From contig NZ_JACHWJ010000005.1 of the NCBI RefSeq assembly GCF_014191305.1, forward strand, positions 186,001-250,000: DNA of 64,000 nucleotides, read 5' to 3'. Positions 34,003 through 43,583 of the stretch are shown piece after piece. The number at the start of each line of letters is the position of its first letter. The first letter of the stretch is position 1. The position numbers and the translations under genes were made by a program. The stretch is from Pseudoclavibacter helvolus (GTDB taxonomy: Bacteria; Actinomycetota; Actinomycetes; Actinomycetales; Microbacteriaceae). The notes below the pieces were generated by a model. It did not search any database. It saw nothing but the letters and a program-made list of their open reading frames with translations, and was not told the origin of the DNA.

Positions 34003-34028
34003 AACGAAGGGGCGGACCGGCGGGCGGG

Positions 34029-34138
34029 GCTCGACCGATCGCCCGACCGACCGCTCGCCCGACCGACCGCTCGACCGCTCGACGGCTCGACGGCTCGACG
34101 GCTCGACGGCTCGACGAAGGCCTCCGACCGCTCGACTA
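34029..34138. repeat. GACCG/GCTCGACG simple-repeat tract
   Basis: Low-complexity DNA of CGACCGACCGCTCG units, ending in five perfect 8-base copies of GCTCGACG (34077-34116). No gene in 33834-34170. Confidence 0.8.
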
Positions 34139-34170
34139 GAGCCGGCGGTCGGGGGCCGGTGCGTGACGAG

Positions 34171-34956
34171 CTACGGCCGCCAGTCGCTTGGCTTCGAGCC
34201 CATGGCGCGGCGGAAGGCTGCGCTGAACGCGCTCGTCGTGGCGTAGCCCACCCGTCCCGCGACGGTCCCGACGGGCAGGTCGTCGGCGAGCATCCGCGCG
34301 GCGGCGGCCATGCGCACCATGGTGCGCCAGTGCGAGAAGGTCATGCCGACCTCAGCCGCGAAGATGCGGGCGATCGTGCGCACGCTGAGCGAGAGCTGCC
34401 AGGCCCAGGCCTCGACGCCGCGGTCATCCGCTGGATCGTTGAGCACGCGGCGCACCAACGGCGCGAGGCGCTCGTCGCGCGGCACGGGCACGGTCTCGAC
34501 GTAGCTTGTCGCTTCGGGGAGGAGCTCGATCACGACGGTCTGCGCCCGCAATCGCTGGTCGACCTCCATGGGCGACTCAGCGAGGTGGAGCAGCAGCTCG
34601 CGGAACGCGGCGCCCAGCTGCACGGTGCCAACCGAGTGCCAGTCGGGGGCGACCTCGGGCGTGAAGTAGGTGCAGCATCCGGTCGAGGACGCGTCGACCT
34701 CCATCGTGTGTGGCGTGAACGGCGGCACCCAGATGCCCTGGCCGACGGCGAGCGTGCGCATGGCGCCCTCGACGAGCACGACGACACTGCCCCGGGATGG
34801 CCACATAATCATGCCCTCTGGATGCATGTGCGGCTCGGGTTCGCCGAGGTTCGGGCCTGCAAGCACGGCGGTCGTGAGGAGGAAGGGTGCGGGGATGCCC
34901 GCCGGCCTGACCTCGACGGTCGCAGGCCCTGGGCTGAGTTCGAGCGCCTGGAACAC
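34171..34956 (-). CDS. AraC family transcriptional regulator with cupin sensor domain
   Basis: 261 residues from a GTG at 34956, preceded by AGGAG seven bases upstream. N-terminal cupin: EPHMHPEGMIMWPSRGSVVVLVEGAMRTLAVGQGIWVPPFTPHTMEVDA. C-terminal double HTH: VEAWAWQLSLSVRTIARIFAAEVGMTFSHWRTMVRMAAAARMLADDLPVGTVAGRVGYATTSAFSAAFRRAMGSKPSDWR. This regulator type often controls siderophore or efflux genes. It is divergent from the ABC half-transporter pair beginning at 35042, 85 bases away, and probably controls it. Confidence 0.9.
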   Translation of the reverse strand: MFQALELSPGPATVEVRPAGIPAPFLLTTAVLAGPNLGEPEPHMHPEGMIMWPSRGSVVVLVEGAMRTLAVGQGIWVPPFTPHTMEVDASSTGCCTYFTPEVAPDWHSVGTVQLGAAFRELLLHLAESPMEVDQRLRAQTVVIELLPEATSYVETVPVPRDERLAPLVRRVLNDPADDRGVEAWAWQLSLSVRTIARIFAAEVGMTFSHWRTMVRMAAAARMLADDLPVGTVAGRVGYATTSAFSAAFRRAMGSKPSDWRP

Positions 34957-35017
34957 GGTGAATCTCCTGGTTGTCCGCAACGCAACAGAAGTTGGCCGAA
35001 CGCATCACTAACGGGAC

Positions 35018-35036
35018 TTAGGTCAACCTTACTATC
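35018..35036. promoter_or_regulatory. Iron-box-like site between the AraC gene and the ABC pair
   Basis: TTAGGTCAACCTTACTATC. It holds DtxR-like half-sites TTAGGT and ACCTTA, but the spacer is 2 bases instead of 7; read against the full 19-base consensus, 13 positions match. It overlaps the likely promoter of the transporter pair. Confidence 0.45.
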
Positions 35037-35041
35037 AACTG

Positions 35042-36820
35042 ATGCCCCGTGAGAAGCCCCTGCCCCCGACCCCAGCATCCGTCATGCGGGACGCGCTCTT
35101 CGCGTCCGGGCGGAACTGGCGGCTCTCCCTTGCCACCCTCGGCTACGTTGTGCACGAAGCCGCGGAGGCGCTCGTGCCGGTCCTCGTGGGCGTCATCATG
35201 GACCGCACCATCGTCACGAACGACGCCACGCAACTCGCGCTGTGGCTCGCCGTGCTGCTCGCCAACTTCCTCGTGCTCTCGTTCTCCTACCGCTGGGCGG
35301 CCCGGCTCATGGTGCGCATCTACGGCCACGGCGAGCTGGAGTTGCGGCGCTCACTGCTGACGCGAGTCCTGCATCCGAACGGTGTCACGAGCCGCCGCAG
35401 CCCTGGCGAGCTGCTGCAGATCACGACGTCAGACAGCTACCGGGTCGCAGGTGTCTCGTGGTCGGTCGTGCAGCAGGGCGCGAGCGCCGCGGCGATCCTC
35501 GTTTCGTCAGCCGCCCTCCTCGCAATCTCGGTGCCCCTCGGCGTCGGGGTCCTGGTCGCGTCGCTGCTGATCCTGGTCGGCATGCACGCGGCATCCAAGC
35601 CCATCGAGGCGCGCGGCGCGCGAGAGCAGGCGTCCGCGAGCGCCGCCAGCGACGTGGCGACCGACCTCGTGGCGGGGCTCCGCATCATCCGCGGCATCCG
35701 GGCCCAGCCGCAGGCCACCCGCAGGTACCTTGACGCGAGCGCCGAGGCGAAGATCGGTGCGATCGCGTCGAACCGCGGCATTCAGCGCTACCTCGCGGTC
35801 AGCGGCATCGCATCCGGCGCGTTCCTGGCGCTGCTCGCCTTCTCCGCAGCGGCCCTCGCTTCTCTCGGGCAGATCACGCTCGGCGAACTCGTCGCCGTCG
35901 TCGGGCTCGGCCAGTACCTGCAGGGCTCGCTCGCGCACGTCGGCACGTTCGCGTCGAACTGGCTCCACAAGCGTGCGTCGGCGGTCCGCATCGTCGCGGT
36001 TCTCGCCGAGGATCACGCCGTGCCCATCGAGGACACGCACACCGGCGGGGCCGAACTCGTGGATGCGGTCCGCGCATCCTCAGCCGCCCCCGCGGCGTTT
36101 GTGTGGCGCGCCCCGGACGGGCGCGTCATCGACGTGGCCCCCGGATCGCTCGTCGGCATCCGGCCTTCTACGCCCGCGGCGGCGCGCGAGCTCGCGTCGA
36201 CACTCGCGTTCCGGACTGCGATTGAGGACAGCGAACTGACCGTCGCCGGTCTGGATGCACGCACGATGGGCCCGGACGCCTACCGCCGCCTCGTCTTCGC
36301 GCCGCCCCACGACGCGACCGTCTTCTCGGCGACGCTCGAGGAGAACCTGCTTGTGGAGGCGGGGGCAGAGCCAGGGTCGGAGTCACGCTCGTCCGCCTCC
36401 AGCACCGACCTCGAATCCGCGGCCGAGCGCGCCGCCCTCACGGAAGTCTCGGCACTCGGCTGGGACCGCCAGCTCGGCGAACGTGGCCGTCGCCTCTCGG
36501 GCGGCCAACGCCAGCGCGTCCTGCTGGCCCGCGCCTTCGCGAGCAACGCGCACGTGCTGGTGCTCGACGAGCCCGCTTCCGCGCTCGACCCGGCAACCGA
36601 GGCGCGCGTCGCCGAGTCGCTTCGCGCGCATCCCGTCACCACACTGCTCATCACTCGCAGCCCCCTGCTGCTCGCGGCCTGCGACCGGGTCGTGGAGGTG
36701 GAGGCGGGGTCGCCAGGCATCTCGCGCCGCGGCGACGCGGGCGCGGGAGGCAGCGACGCCGCTGACGCGCAGGACGTCACCACCACCACGAGCGCCGACG
36801 AGGAGCTGACACGCAGATGA
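35042..36820 (+). CDS. ABC half-transporter with degenerate ATP site (Walker A lost)
   Basis: 592 residues: exporter-type membrane domain (about 1-315, five to six helices) fused to a nucleotide-binding domain. The signature LSGGQ (485-489) and Walker B VLVLDE (505-510) are intact, but the Walker A position reads VGIRPSTPAA (371-380) with no GKS/T, the Q-loop region reads VFAPPHDATVFSATLEENL, and the H-loop His is Arg539. It cannot bind ATP normally alone. It is coupled (ATGA) to the partner at 36817, whose defects are complementary. Promoter shared with an AraC regulator and an iron-box-like site, so export or import of a siderophore is possible. Confidence 0.88.
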   Translation: MPREKPLPPTPASVMRDALFASGRNWRLSLATLGYVVHEAAEALVPVLVGVIMDRTIVTNDATQLALWLAVLLANFLVLSFSYRWAARLMVRIYGHGELELRRSLLTRVLHPNGVTSRRSPGELLQITTSDSYRVAGVSWSVVQQGASAAAILVSSAALLAISVPLGVGVLVASLLILVGMHAASKPIEARGAREQASASAASDVATDLVAGLRIIRGIRAQPQATRRYLDASAEAKIGAIASNRGIQRYLAVSGIASGAFLALLAFSAAALASLGQITLGELVAVVGLGQYLQGSLAHVGTFASNWLHKRASAVRIVAVLAEDHAVPIEDTHTGGAELVDAVRASSAAPAAFVWRAPDGRVIDVAPGSLVGIRPSTPAAARELASTLAFRTAIEDSELTVAGLDARTMGPDAYRRLVFAPPHDATVFSATLEENLLVEAGAEPGSESRSSASSTDLESAAERAALTEVSALGWDRQLGERGRRLSGGQRQRVLLARAFASNAHVLVLDEPASALDPATEARVAESLRAHPVTTLLITRSPLLLAACDRVVEVEAGSPGISRRGDAGAGGSDAADAQDVTTTTSADEELTRR

Positions 36821-38667
36821 CGCAGAACACCACCGGGGCGACACCCGCATCGGCTCCGGCCATCCTCCCCATCGCGACGGGCCGCGAGACGGCGCGCGCC
36901 GTCGCCGACCGGCTGCGCGCATCCCGGCCCCGGATCTTCGCCGTTGTCCTACTCCTGCTCGGCGGATCCTCGTCGACGCTGCTCGTGCCGCGCCTCTTGG
37001 GCTGGCTCGTGGACCTCGTCACCGGCGGTTCCGGGGTTGCGGCACTCGTCCTGCCGGGCGTGCTGCTGCTTGTCGTTACGGCCGTCTCGGCGCTGCTGGC
37101 CTACGCGGGCATCCGCTTGCTGGTCGCGCTCGTGCAGGAGCTCGTGAGCGGACTCCGCGAGGACGCGATGAGCGTCGTGCTCGGGATGCGCGCGGGCCAG
37201 GCCGAGAGTTCCAACTCGTCGGACATCGTGTCGCGCGTGACGGGCGACGTCGAGTCGGTGACCGAGGCGGCCTCAGGCGTGCTGCCCGCCGTGACGCAAT
37301 CGTCGTTCATGATCGTGCTGTCGCTGGCGGGTATCGCCGTCATCAACCCGTGGCTTGGGCTCGCGGCGCTCGTCGCCGTGCCCGTGCAGGTGCTCGCGAC
37401 CAGGTCGTTCATCCGCCGATCCCGGCCCGTGTACACGGAGATGCGGGTCGCGGAGGCGGAACGCGGGCAGGTCATCATCGAGAGCGTCAGCGGCGCCGAC
37501 ACGATCCGCGCCCACCGCCGCCAGGCGCATCAGCTCGCCGAAGTAGACTCGCGCAGCCTGCGCTCCATCGGCCTCCAGTACGAGGCCGCGCGCATCCGAA
37601 CGACGTTCTTCGGGCGGCTCAACACGGGCGAATACCTGGGCGTCGCGGCGATCCTGATCGTGAGCTTCTGGCTTGTGCACGGGGGCGCCGTCTCGATCGG
37701 CGGCGCCACGGCGGCCGCCCTCTACCTCCTCGCGCTCTTCGGACCCATCGGGTCGCTCCTGTCGAGCATCGATGAGCTGCAGCTCGCCGGGGTCGGCCTC
37801 GCGAGGCTCGTCGGAGTCGTCGCGGCCGATCGACGGGATGAGCACGTCGAGGAGCACAAGCACGACGAGCGCAACAGCCAGGGTGGCGAGGCTTCTCCCC
37901 AACTCGCGGCGGCGCCACAAGAGGAGACCCCGACGATCCCCGCCATTGCAGTCAACGCGGTCGATTTCAGCTACGACGGTGAGCGGATGCAGCTCGCCGG
38001 CGTCAGCCTGACTGTCGCGCCGGGCGAACGGGTTGCGCTCGTCGGCGAGAGCGGCTCCGGCAAGAGCACCCTCGCGCAGCTCATCGTCGGCGCCTTCGAC
38101 CCGACGGACGGCACCGTGACGGTGGGCGGGCGACCCGCGGCCAGCCGAGAGCGCGACGCGAGCGTCGTGCTCGTCACGCAGGAGATCCACGTGTTCGCAG
38201 CCACGATCGCCGAGAACCTGCGCTTCGGGTCACCGTCGGCAAGCGACGAGCGGCTCGAGGCAGCGGTGCGGGCCGTGGGAGCCGAATGGCTGCTGGACCT
38301 CGAAGCGGGTCTCGAGACTCCGGTCGGCGCATCCGGTCTCGCCCTCGACGGTGCCGCCGCTCAGCAGCTTGCCCTGGCACGCGTGCTGCTGCGCGACCCA
38401 GAGGTCGTTGTGCTCGACGAGGCCACCGCTGAGGGCGGGGGCGATGACCCGCTTGGCCTAGACGCGGCGCTCACGGCGGCAACCCACGGCCGCACCTCGG
38501 TTGTCGTCGCGCACCGACTGTCGCAGGCGCAAGTCGCCGACCGCATCGTCGTCCTCCGCGCCGGGCAGATCGTCGAGCAAGGTAGCCACGACGAGCTCGT
38601 CGAGCGCGACGGCGAGTACGCGCGCCTCTGGGCCGCGTGGCAGAGCGCCGCCTCGGCTGGCGTCTAG
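36817..38667 (+). CDS. ABC half-transporter, partner with intact Walker A but broken signature
   Basis: 616 residues. Membrane domain about 35-330; a charged linker [17 protein letters not shown] (339-354); nucleotide-binding domain from about 375. Walker [10 protein letters not shown] (410-418), Q in VTQEIHVF, Walker B VVVLDE (530-535) and His566 in VAHRLSQ are intact. The signature LSGGQ is replaced by LDGAA (510-514), and [16 protein letters not shown] replaces the usual D-loop SALD. Paired with the previous protein, one composite ATP site (this Walker A plus the partner's LSGGQ) is canonical and the other is dead at both elements. Confidence 0.88.
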   Translation: MTQNTTGATPASAPAILPIATGRETARAVADRLRASRPRIFAVVLLLLGGSSSTLLVPRLLGWLVDLVTGGSGVAALVLPGVLLLVVTAVSALLAYAGIRLLVALVQELVSGLREDAMSVVLGMRAGQAESSNSSDIVSRVTGDVESVTEAASGVLPAVTQSSFMIVLSLAGIAVINPWLGLAALVAVPVQVLATRSFIRRSRPVYTEMRVAEAERGQVIIESVSGADTIRAHRRQAHQLAEVDSRSLRSIGLQYEAARIRTTFFGRLNTGEYLGVAAILIVSFWLVHGGAVSIGGATAAALYLLALFGPIGSLLSSIDELQLAGVGLARLVGVVAADRRDEHVEEHKHDERNSQGGEASPQLAAAPQEETPTIPAIAVNAVDFSYDGERMQLAGVSLTVAPGERVALVGESGSGKSTLAQLIVGAFDPTDGTVTVGGRPAASRERDASVVLVTQEIHVFAATIAENLRFGSPSASDERLEAAVRAVGAEWLLDLEAGLETPVGASGLALDGAAAQQLALARVLLRDPEVVVLDEATAEGGGDDPLGLDAALTAATHGRTSVVVAHRLSQAQVADRIVVLRAGQIVEQGSHDELVERDGEYARLWAAWQSAASAGV

Positions 38668-38682
38668 GGACCGCTCGCGAGC

Positions 38683-38722
38683 GCAGGCTCCTCCGACAGG
38701 AAGCAGGCTCCTCCGACAGGAA
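38683..38722. repeat. Perfect 20-base tandem duplication
   Basis: Two adjacent copies of GCAGGCTCCTCCGACAGGAA (38683-38702, 38703-38722) in the 250-base gap before purT. The gap has no gene; a GTGGGAGA ribosome binding site for purT ends it. Confidence 0.85.
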
Positions 38723-38917
38723 GCAGACTCCACCAGGCGACAGCCCCGCTGCCAATTCGGGGGCGAAGTGCGTGCGCTGCATGCTCGACGTGCCGAGTCT
38801 CCCCCGTCAGCACGCGTGACTCCGTCTCGAACGGCAACGGCAGGGGAGCAGTTCGCCCTCGAATCGACCATGAGGCCGACGCGCCCGCACGGAACGTGGC
38901 GGTGGGAGAATGCGTGC

Positions 38918-40126
38918 ATGACGGACGGCACCCTCGGCACCCCGCTCACCCCCGCTTCGACGCGCGCGCTGCTGCTCGGCGCTGGCGAGCTCGGCAAGGA
39001 GGTCGCGCTCGAGCTGCAGCGCCTCGGCGTCGAGGTGGTTGCCGTCGACCGGTACGCCAACGCCCCCGCGATGCAGGTTGCGCACCGCAGTCATGTCGTC
39101 GACATGCTCGACCCCGTCGCGCTACGCGCCGTGCTGGCGCTCGAGCGTCCCGACATCGTGATTCCCGAGGTGGAGGCGATCGCGACGCAGGTGCTCGCCG
39201 AGATCGAGGCAGAGGGGCGCACGCGCGTCGTGCCGACCGCGCGGGCGACGCAGCTCACGATGGACCGTGAGGGCATCCGTCGGCTTGCGGCGGAGGAGCT
39301 CGGACTCTCGACGTCGCCGTACCGCTTCGCCGACACCTTCACCGAGTTCGCCGCAGCTATCGAGGCCGTCGGACTGCCCTGCGTCGTGAAGCCGGTTATG
39401 TCGTCGTCAGGGAAGGGCCAGTCGGTGATCCGCGAGCCCGACGACATCCAGGCCTCATGGGACTACGCGCAGGAGGGCGGGCGCACGGGGCGCGGCCGGG
39501 TGATCGTCGAGGGCTTCGTGCCGTTCGATTCGGAGATCACGCTGCTCACGGTGCGCCACGTCGGCGGCACGGTGTTCGGCGAGCCCGTCGGGCACACGCA
39601 GGTCGACGGCGACTACCGCGAGTCGTGGCAGCCCGCCGCGCTCCCGGAGGCGGCACTCGAGAAGGCGAAGATCGTCGCAAAGACGGTGACGGATGCGCTG
39701 GGTGGCTACGGGCTGTTCGGCGTCGAGCTGTTCATCGTCGGTGACGACGTCCTCTTCTCCGAGGTGTCGCCTCGCCCGCACGACACGGGCCTGGTGACGC
39801 TCGTCTCGCAAGACGTGTCGGAGTTCGCCCTGCACGCGCGGGCCGTGCTTGGCCTCCCCGTGTCTGAGCCCCTGCGCATCGGGGCGGGAGCCGGGGAGCC
39901 GGCGGCCGCTTCCTGCGCTGTGCTCGCCGAGGGGACGGGCGTGCCGGTCATCGGGGGTGTGGATACTGCACTCGCGGTCCCGACGTCGCAGTTGCGGCTC
40001 TTCGGGAAGCCGAACGTCGCGGGCAAGCGCCGGGTGGCGGTTGCCCTCGCGCGCGGCGCCGACGTCGATGAGGCCCGGCAGCGGGCGCGCGAAGCCGCTG
40101 CGGCGCTACGGATCACGCTGGGCTGA
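38918..40126 (+). CDS. purT: Formate-dependent phosphoribosylglycinamide formyltransferase (PurT)
   Basis: 402 residues, standard length. ATP-grasp enzyme that formylates GAR with formate and ATP in purine synthesis. The motifs are [43 protein letters not shown], the ATP-grasp loop [37 protein letters not shown], and [26 protein letters not shown] with the metal-binding acidic residues. The start is the ATG at 38918; the frame is open upstream but unlike the family there. It stands alone. Confidence 0.95.
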   Translation: MTDGTLGTPLTPASTRALLLGAGELGKEVALELQRLGVEVVAVDRYANAPAMQVAHRSHVVDMLDPVALRAVLALERPDIVIPEVEAIATQVLAEIEAEGRTRVVPTARATQLTMDREGIRRLAAEELGLSTSPYRFADTFTEFAAAIEAVGLPCVVKPVMSSSGKGQSVIREPDDIQASWDYAQEGGRTGRGRVIVEGFVPFDSEITLLTVRHVGGTVFGEPVGHTQVDGDYRESWQPAALPEAALEKAKIVAKTVTDALGGYGLFGVELFIVGDDVLFSEVSPRPHDTGLVTLVSQDVSEFALHARAVLGLPVSEPLRIGAGAGEPAAASCAVLAEGTGVPVIGGVDTALAVPTSQLRLFGKPNVAGKRRVAVALARGADVDEARQRAREAAAALRITLG

Positions 40127-40146
40127 GGGCCGGTCGCGCCGATCCA

Positions 40147-40200
40147 ATCGAGCCGAACCGAACCGAACCAAGCCGAGCTGAGCCGAGCCGAACCGAGCCG
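40147..40200. repeat. Five-base simple repeat (CGAGC/CGAAC)
   Basis: About ten degenerate copies of CCGAA/CCGAG directly after purT, ending at the stop of the next - strand gene. Possibly a slippage product; no hairpin. Confidence 0.75.
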
Positions 40201-40201
40201 A

Positions 40202-40534
40202 CTATGGGATCCGCTTCGCTTCACGGCCCAGCAGCAGGGCCTGGGCCAAGACCGCGGCAGCGATGACCAGGATCTGCACGCCGGCCCACAGCACATAGCC
40301 GGTGGGTATACCGACGAGCGAGGTCCAGGCAGTCGAGCACCCACCGAGCTGCACGCCGAAGCCGACAAACCAGCCGAGATCGAAGCCGCCATCGGGCTCG
40401 GAGCCGGAGAACATGCACATGCCCCAGCCCTCATGCGGCACGAGCAGCACCGTCGTCACCACCAGCAGTGCAACTGCCGCGCCGATGACCGCGGCCGCCT
40501 GACGCGCGCTGGCCCTCTCCCCGAAGTTCTGCAT
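40202..40534 (-). CDS. Small hypothetical membrane protein
   Basis: 110 residues. Three hydrophobic stretches: AAAVIGAAVALLVVTTVLLV, FVGFGVQLGGCSTAWTSLVGIPTGYVLW and GVQILVIAAAVLAQALLLG. A Cys/Gly segment WGMCMFSGSEPDGGFDLGW lies between helices 1 and 2. The ATG at 40534 begins MQNFGERASARQ. It is isolated, between purT (convergent) and the HAD gene; the 136-base gap to 40670 shows nothing I can name. No family recognised. Confidence 0.65.
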   Translation of the reverse strand: MQNFGERASARQAAAVIGAAVALLVVTTVLLVPHEGWGMCMFSGSEPDGGFDLGWFVGFGVQLGGCSTAWTSLVGIPTGYVLWAGVQILVIAAAVLAQALLLGREAKRIP

Positions 40535-40670
40535 CCGCTAACTCTGGCAGAACAGGCCACACCATGCGACGCCGCCGCACAGACCTATGGGACACGCATG
40601 TTCATCGCGGAACGAGCCTGCATTTCTCGCATGTCTGTGCCCGCAGATGGGCAAGGGCAGCCCGCGGGGC

Positions 40671-41564
40671 CTAGCTCTCCAGCCCGAGCTCGCGCACGCA
40701 TTCGCGCAGGAACGCGGCCCCTGCGTCGTCGTGGATGAGGTCGCCGAACGTGATGACGTCGTAGTCCTTGTCGAGGATGCCGTCAGCGGGACGGACGTCG
40801 ACATGCGCGGCGTCGTAGCCGGTGGCATGCAGCTCGTCCGACATCTTGTAGTCACTGCGGGAGTCGCCGACGGAGCGCCAGCGCTTCGGGAGCGGACCGG
40901 CCTCAGCGAACTCGGCGAGGGCACGACGAGCGCCGTGATCCTTGTCGAGCTTCACCGATTCGATGTCGGTGGAGATGATCGTCGGGTCGATGCGGAACGG
41001 GACAAGCCCCTGTGCATCCGGTGCCTCGCGATCGCCGTGGCGCATGCCGACCCCCTGCTGCGCGGCGAGCTCGAACGCGGCGTCGTCGAAGGCCTTCTGC
41101 CGTTCGAGATACGTCTCGGAGCTGACGTCGGTGCGCTGCTCGACCGAGATCATGGCCTTCTTCGTCTCGTCGAAGAAGAGGACGTCACTGAACTCCCCCT
41201 CGCCGAGCTCACGAATCGCCGCGACGTAGGCGGCGGGCGGCACGACCGACTCGTCGATCTGCAGCTCGCTCATCCCTTCGGGTGAAATCGCCGACCAGGT
41301 TCCGCCCTTCTCGTACACGCCGAACATGCGTGCACCCGGCTGGCTCAGTGCATCGGCGAGGCCGTTCTCGAAGAGCGGCTCGATGACGCGTTCGCGGATG
41401 AACTGCTCGGAGCGTCCCGTGATGAACGCAATCGGGACTCCCGCCGCGGCAAGCGAGACGAGGTCGTCGAGGATGCTCTGGATCGCGATCGTGCGGGTCA
41501 CGGGGCTCGCGATGGGGCCGTCGACGTCGAGGAGCAGGCCGAGGTCAGGAGTTGAAGTGGTCAC
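40671..41564 (-). CDS. HAD-superfamily hydrolase (Cof/MPGP-like)
   Basis: 297 residues, GTG start at 41564. HAD motif I LLLDVDGPIASPVT with nucleophile Asp, motif II in GVPIAFITGRSEQF, and motif III/IV Lys and Asp-rich segments KLDKDHGARRAL and WRSVGDSRSDYKMSDEL. The order with a C2-type cap between motifs II and III suggests a sugar-phosphate or mannosyl-phosphoglycerate-type phosphatase. The product is cytoplasmic. It is divergent from the efflux operon at 41723; no functional link is evident. Confidence 0.85.
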   Translation of the reverse strand: MTTSTPDLGLLLDVDGPIASPVTRTIAIQSILDDLVSLAAAGVPIAFITGRSEQFIRERVIEPLFENGLADALSQPGARMFGVYEKGGTWSAISPEGMSELQIDESVVPPAAYVAAIRELGEGEFSDVLFFDETKKAMISVEQRTDVSSETYLERQKAFDDAAFELAAQQGVGMRHGDREAPDAQGLVPFRIDPTIISTDIESVKLDKDHGARRALAEFAEAGPLPKRWRSVGDSRSDYKMSDELHATGYDAAHVDVRPADGILDKDYDVITFGDLIHDDAGAAFLRECVRELGLES

Positions 41565-41641
41565 GTCTCATTGTCGCAGGGGGCGAGTGCCCGGGTCCAG
41601 GATGCGCCCGCCCAGTGTCGTAGGCCCCTGCTACCTTGTGC

Positions 41642-41678
41642 GCGGGGTCGGCAGCCGGATCGGGCTGCCGCGACCCGC
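41642..41678 (+). promoter_or_regulatory. Leader hairpin upstream of the efflux operon
   Basis: GCGGGGTCGGCAGCC (41642-41656) pairs with GGCTGCCGCGACCCGC (41663-41678) with a two-base bulge. It lies 45 bases before the adaptor start, so it is probably in the 5' leader. Confidence 0.4.
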
Positions 41679-41722
41679 AGATCTCGTCGCAGTCCTGCGG
41701 CGCGGACAGATTGGGGATCGGC

Positions 41723-42781
41723 GTGCGCGTGTGGAAGTCATGGGTCTGGCCCGGAATCAAGATTCTCCTGGTGGCTGTCATCGCCGTGGCGCTCGTGAAG
41801 ATCGCGTTCTTCAGCTCCGCGCCGGAGGAGTCCGCCGCTCTGCCGACTGGCGAGATCGTCGAGCCGACCATCAGCCCCGTCCTCGGCACGATCACCAATG
41901 ACGTCACGTTGACCGCAAACGTGCAGGAGTCGGCCGCCGTCGACGCGAAGGTGCCCATGATGGGCACGATCGACGCGGTCTACGCGACGCAGGGTGCTCG
42001 GGTGGAGGCGGGCGACGTGCTCGCGTCGATCCGCAACGAGAAGACGCCGCCGGCCGCGGCTCCCACGGCACCGGATGCGAACGGCGAGACCCAGACAGCT
42101 CCGGCCGCGGAGCCCGAGTATGAGTGGAACGAGATCGTGGCTCCCACCTCTGGCACGATCACGAAGTTGAACCTCATCGCAGAGCAGCAGGTAACCGTCG
42201 GCGAGGCCCCCGTGTCGATCACGCCGGCGAGCTTCATCGTTAAGGGCACCATCCCGCCGGCGCAGCTGTACCGCCTCGCGACGACGCCCGCGGATGCGCA
42301 GGTCACGATCACGGCCGGCCCAGCACCGTTCACGTGCACGGAGCTCCGGATCGCGTCTGGTGCCGCGGCGAAGAGCAGCAGCGCGGCTCAGGACCCGAAC
42401 GGCGCATCCGGTGGTGCCGAGACGACGGACACGACGACGGTGACGTGCCGGGTTCCCGCAGAGGTCACCGTCTTCCCGGGCCTCGAGGCGAACGTGGTGC
42501 TGCACGGCGGGGTCGCGGAGAACGTGCTCACGCTGCCCATCACAGCGGTCAAGGGGCAGGCGGAGACGGGGGTCGTGTTTGTACAGGGGGCCGACGGCGC
42601 GATCGAAGAGCGCTCCGTGAAGCTTGGCCTCACCGACGGCACACTCGTGCAGATCACCGAGGGAGTCTCCGAGACCGACATCGTGCTCGAGTTCGTGCCA
42701 GGCGCCGACCAGGCAAGCCCCGAGGACTGCTTCATCGACCCGATGAGCGGCACCGAGGTCTGCGGGATGCTGGGCGGCTGA
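41723..42781 (+). CDS. Periplasmic adaptor-like protein of a MacAB-type ABC efflux system (HlyD family)
   Basis: 352 residues from a GTG at 41723, five bases after GGGGA; the frame is open to 41636 but unlike protein there. One N-terminal membrane anchor (WPGIKILLVAVIAVALVKIAFF), then beta-barrel and lipoyl-like halves: VDAKVPMMGTIDAVYATQGARVEAGDVLASI and APTSGTITKLNLIAEQQVTVGEAPVSI, and a C-terminal VLTLPITAVKGQAETGVVFVQGADGAIEERSVKLGLTDGTLVQITEGV. The hairpin region between the lipoyl halves is short and Pro/Ala-rich. It is the first gene of a three-gene efflux operon (adaptor, ATPase, permease). Confidence 0.87.
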   Translation: MRVWKSWVWPGIKILLVAVIAVALVKIAFFSSAPEESAALPTGEIVEPTISPVLGTITNDVTLTANVQESAAVDAKVPMMGTIDAVYATQGARVEAGDVLASIRNEKTPPAAAPTAPDANGETQTAPAAEPEYEWNEIVAPTSGTITKLNLIAEQQVTVGEAPVSITPASFIVKGTIPPAQLYRLATTPADAQVTITAGPAPFTCTELRIASGAAAKSSSAAQDPNGASGGAETTDTTTVTCRVPAEVTVFPGLEANVVLHGGVAENVLTLPITAVKGQAETGVVFVQGADGAIEERSVKLGLTDGTLVQITEGVSETDIVLEFVPGADQASPEDCFIDPMSGTEVCGMLGG

Positions 42782-42782
42782 C

Positions 42783-43583
42783 GTGGCGTTCATCGAGCTC
42801 CGCGAAATCTCGAAGTCGGTACGCGCGGCAGACGACAGCGAGCTGCACATCCTGCGCGGCGTGAACCTGCAGATCGAGGAGGGCGAGCACCTCTCGATCG
42901 TCGGCCGCTCCGGGTCGGGCAAATCGACGCTGCTGAACATCCTCGGGCTCCTGGATGCGCCCACGAGCGGCGAGCTGCTCTTCGACGGCAAGCCCACCGC
43001 AGCGCTGCGCCTGCGAGCTCGCGACCGGATGCGCGGGGCGCAGATCGGCTTCGTGTTCCAGCAGTTCAATCTGCTCGAAGGTCGGACAGCGACGGAGAAC
43101 GTCGCGATGCCGCTGCTCTACGCACGCGACCGCTCGTTCTGGCGTCGTGACGCGCTCGCCCGCGAGGCCCTCACCGACGTGGGGCTCGATCATCGGCTCG
43201 ATTCGCTCCCGACCAGGCTTTCCGGCGGTGAGCAGCAGCGCGTCGCGATCGCGCGCGCCATTGTGCGCCGCCCGCGCGTGATCCTCGCTGACGAGCCGAC
43301 CGGCGCGCTCGATGTCGAGACCGGCGCTCGAGTCATGACGCTGCTCGCCGATATCTCCAAGGAGACAGGGGCCGCGCTCGTCACGATCACGCACGACGAG
43401 AGCGTCGCGGCCAGGGCTGACCGGATGCTGCGCCTCGACGCGGGCGTGCTGGTGCCGTCTGGGGCGGGGCACCACGCAGATGCAAGCTTGCGGGCGAGCT
43501 CTGACCCGCAACTGGACCTCGGGTTGGACTCGGATCCGGGCCTGCACTCGACCGCGCATCACCCGGAAGGCGCAACCTCGTGA
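42783..43583 (+). CDS. ABC transporter ATP-binding protein (MacB/LolD type)
   Basis: 266 residues, GTG start one base after the adaptor stop. Walker [11 protein letters not shown]-loop [18 protein letters not shown], signature [14 protein letters not shown], Walker [13 protein letters not shown] and H-loop [14 protein letters not shown] match the MacB/LolD/FtsE class. It drives a type VII-like mechanotransmission exporter together with the FtsX-fold permease that follows. The C-terminal 45 residues are an Asp/Ser/His-rich tail. Confidence 0.93.
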   Translation: MAFIELREISKSVRAADDSELHILRGVNLQIEEGEHLSIVGRSGSGKSTLLNILGLLDAPTSGELLFDGKPTAALRLRARDRMRGAQIGFVFQQFNLLEGRTATENVAMPLLYARDRSFWRRDALAREALTDVGLDHRLDSLPTRLSGGEQQRVAIARAIVRRPRVILADEPTGALDVETGARVMTLLADISKETGAALVTITHDESVAARADRMLRLDAGVLVPSGAGHHADASLRASSDPQLDLGLDSDPGLHSTAHHPEGATS

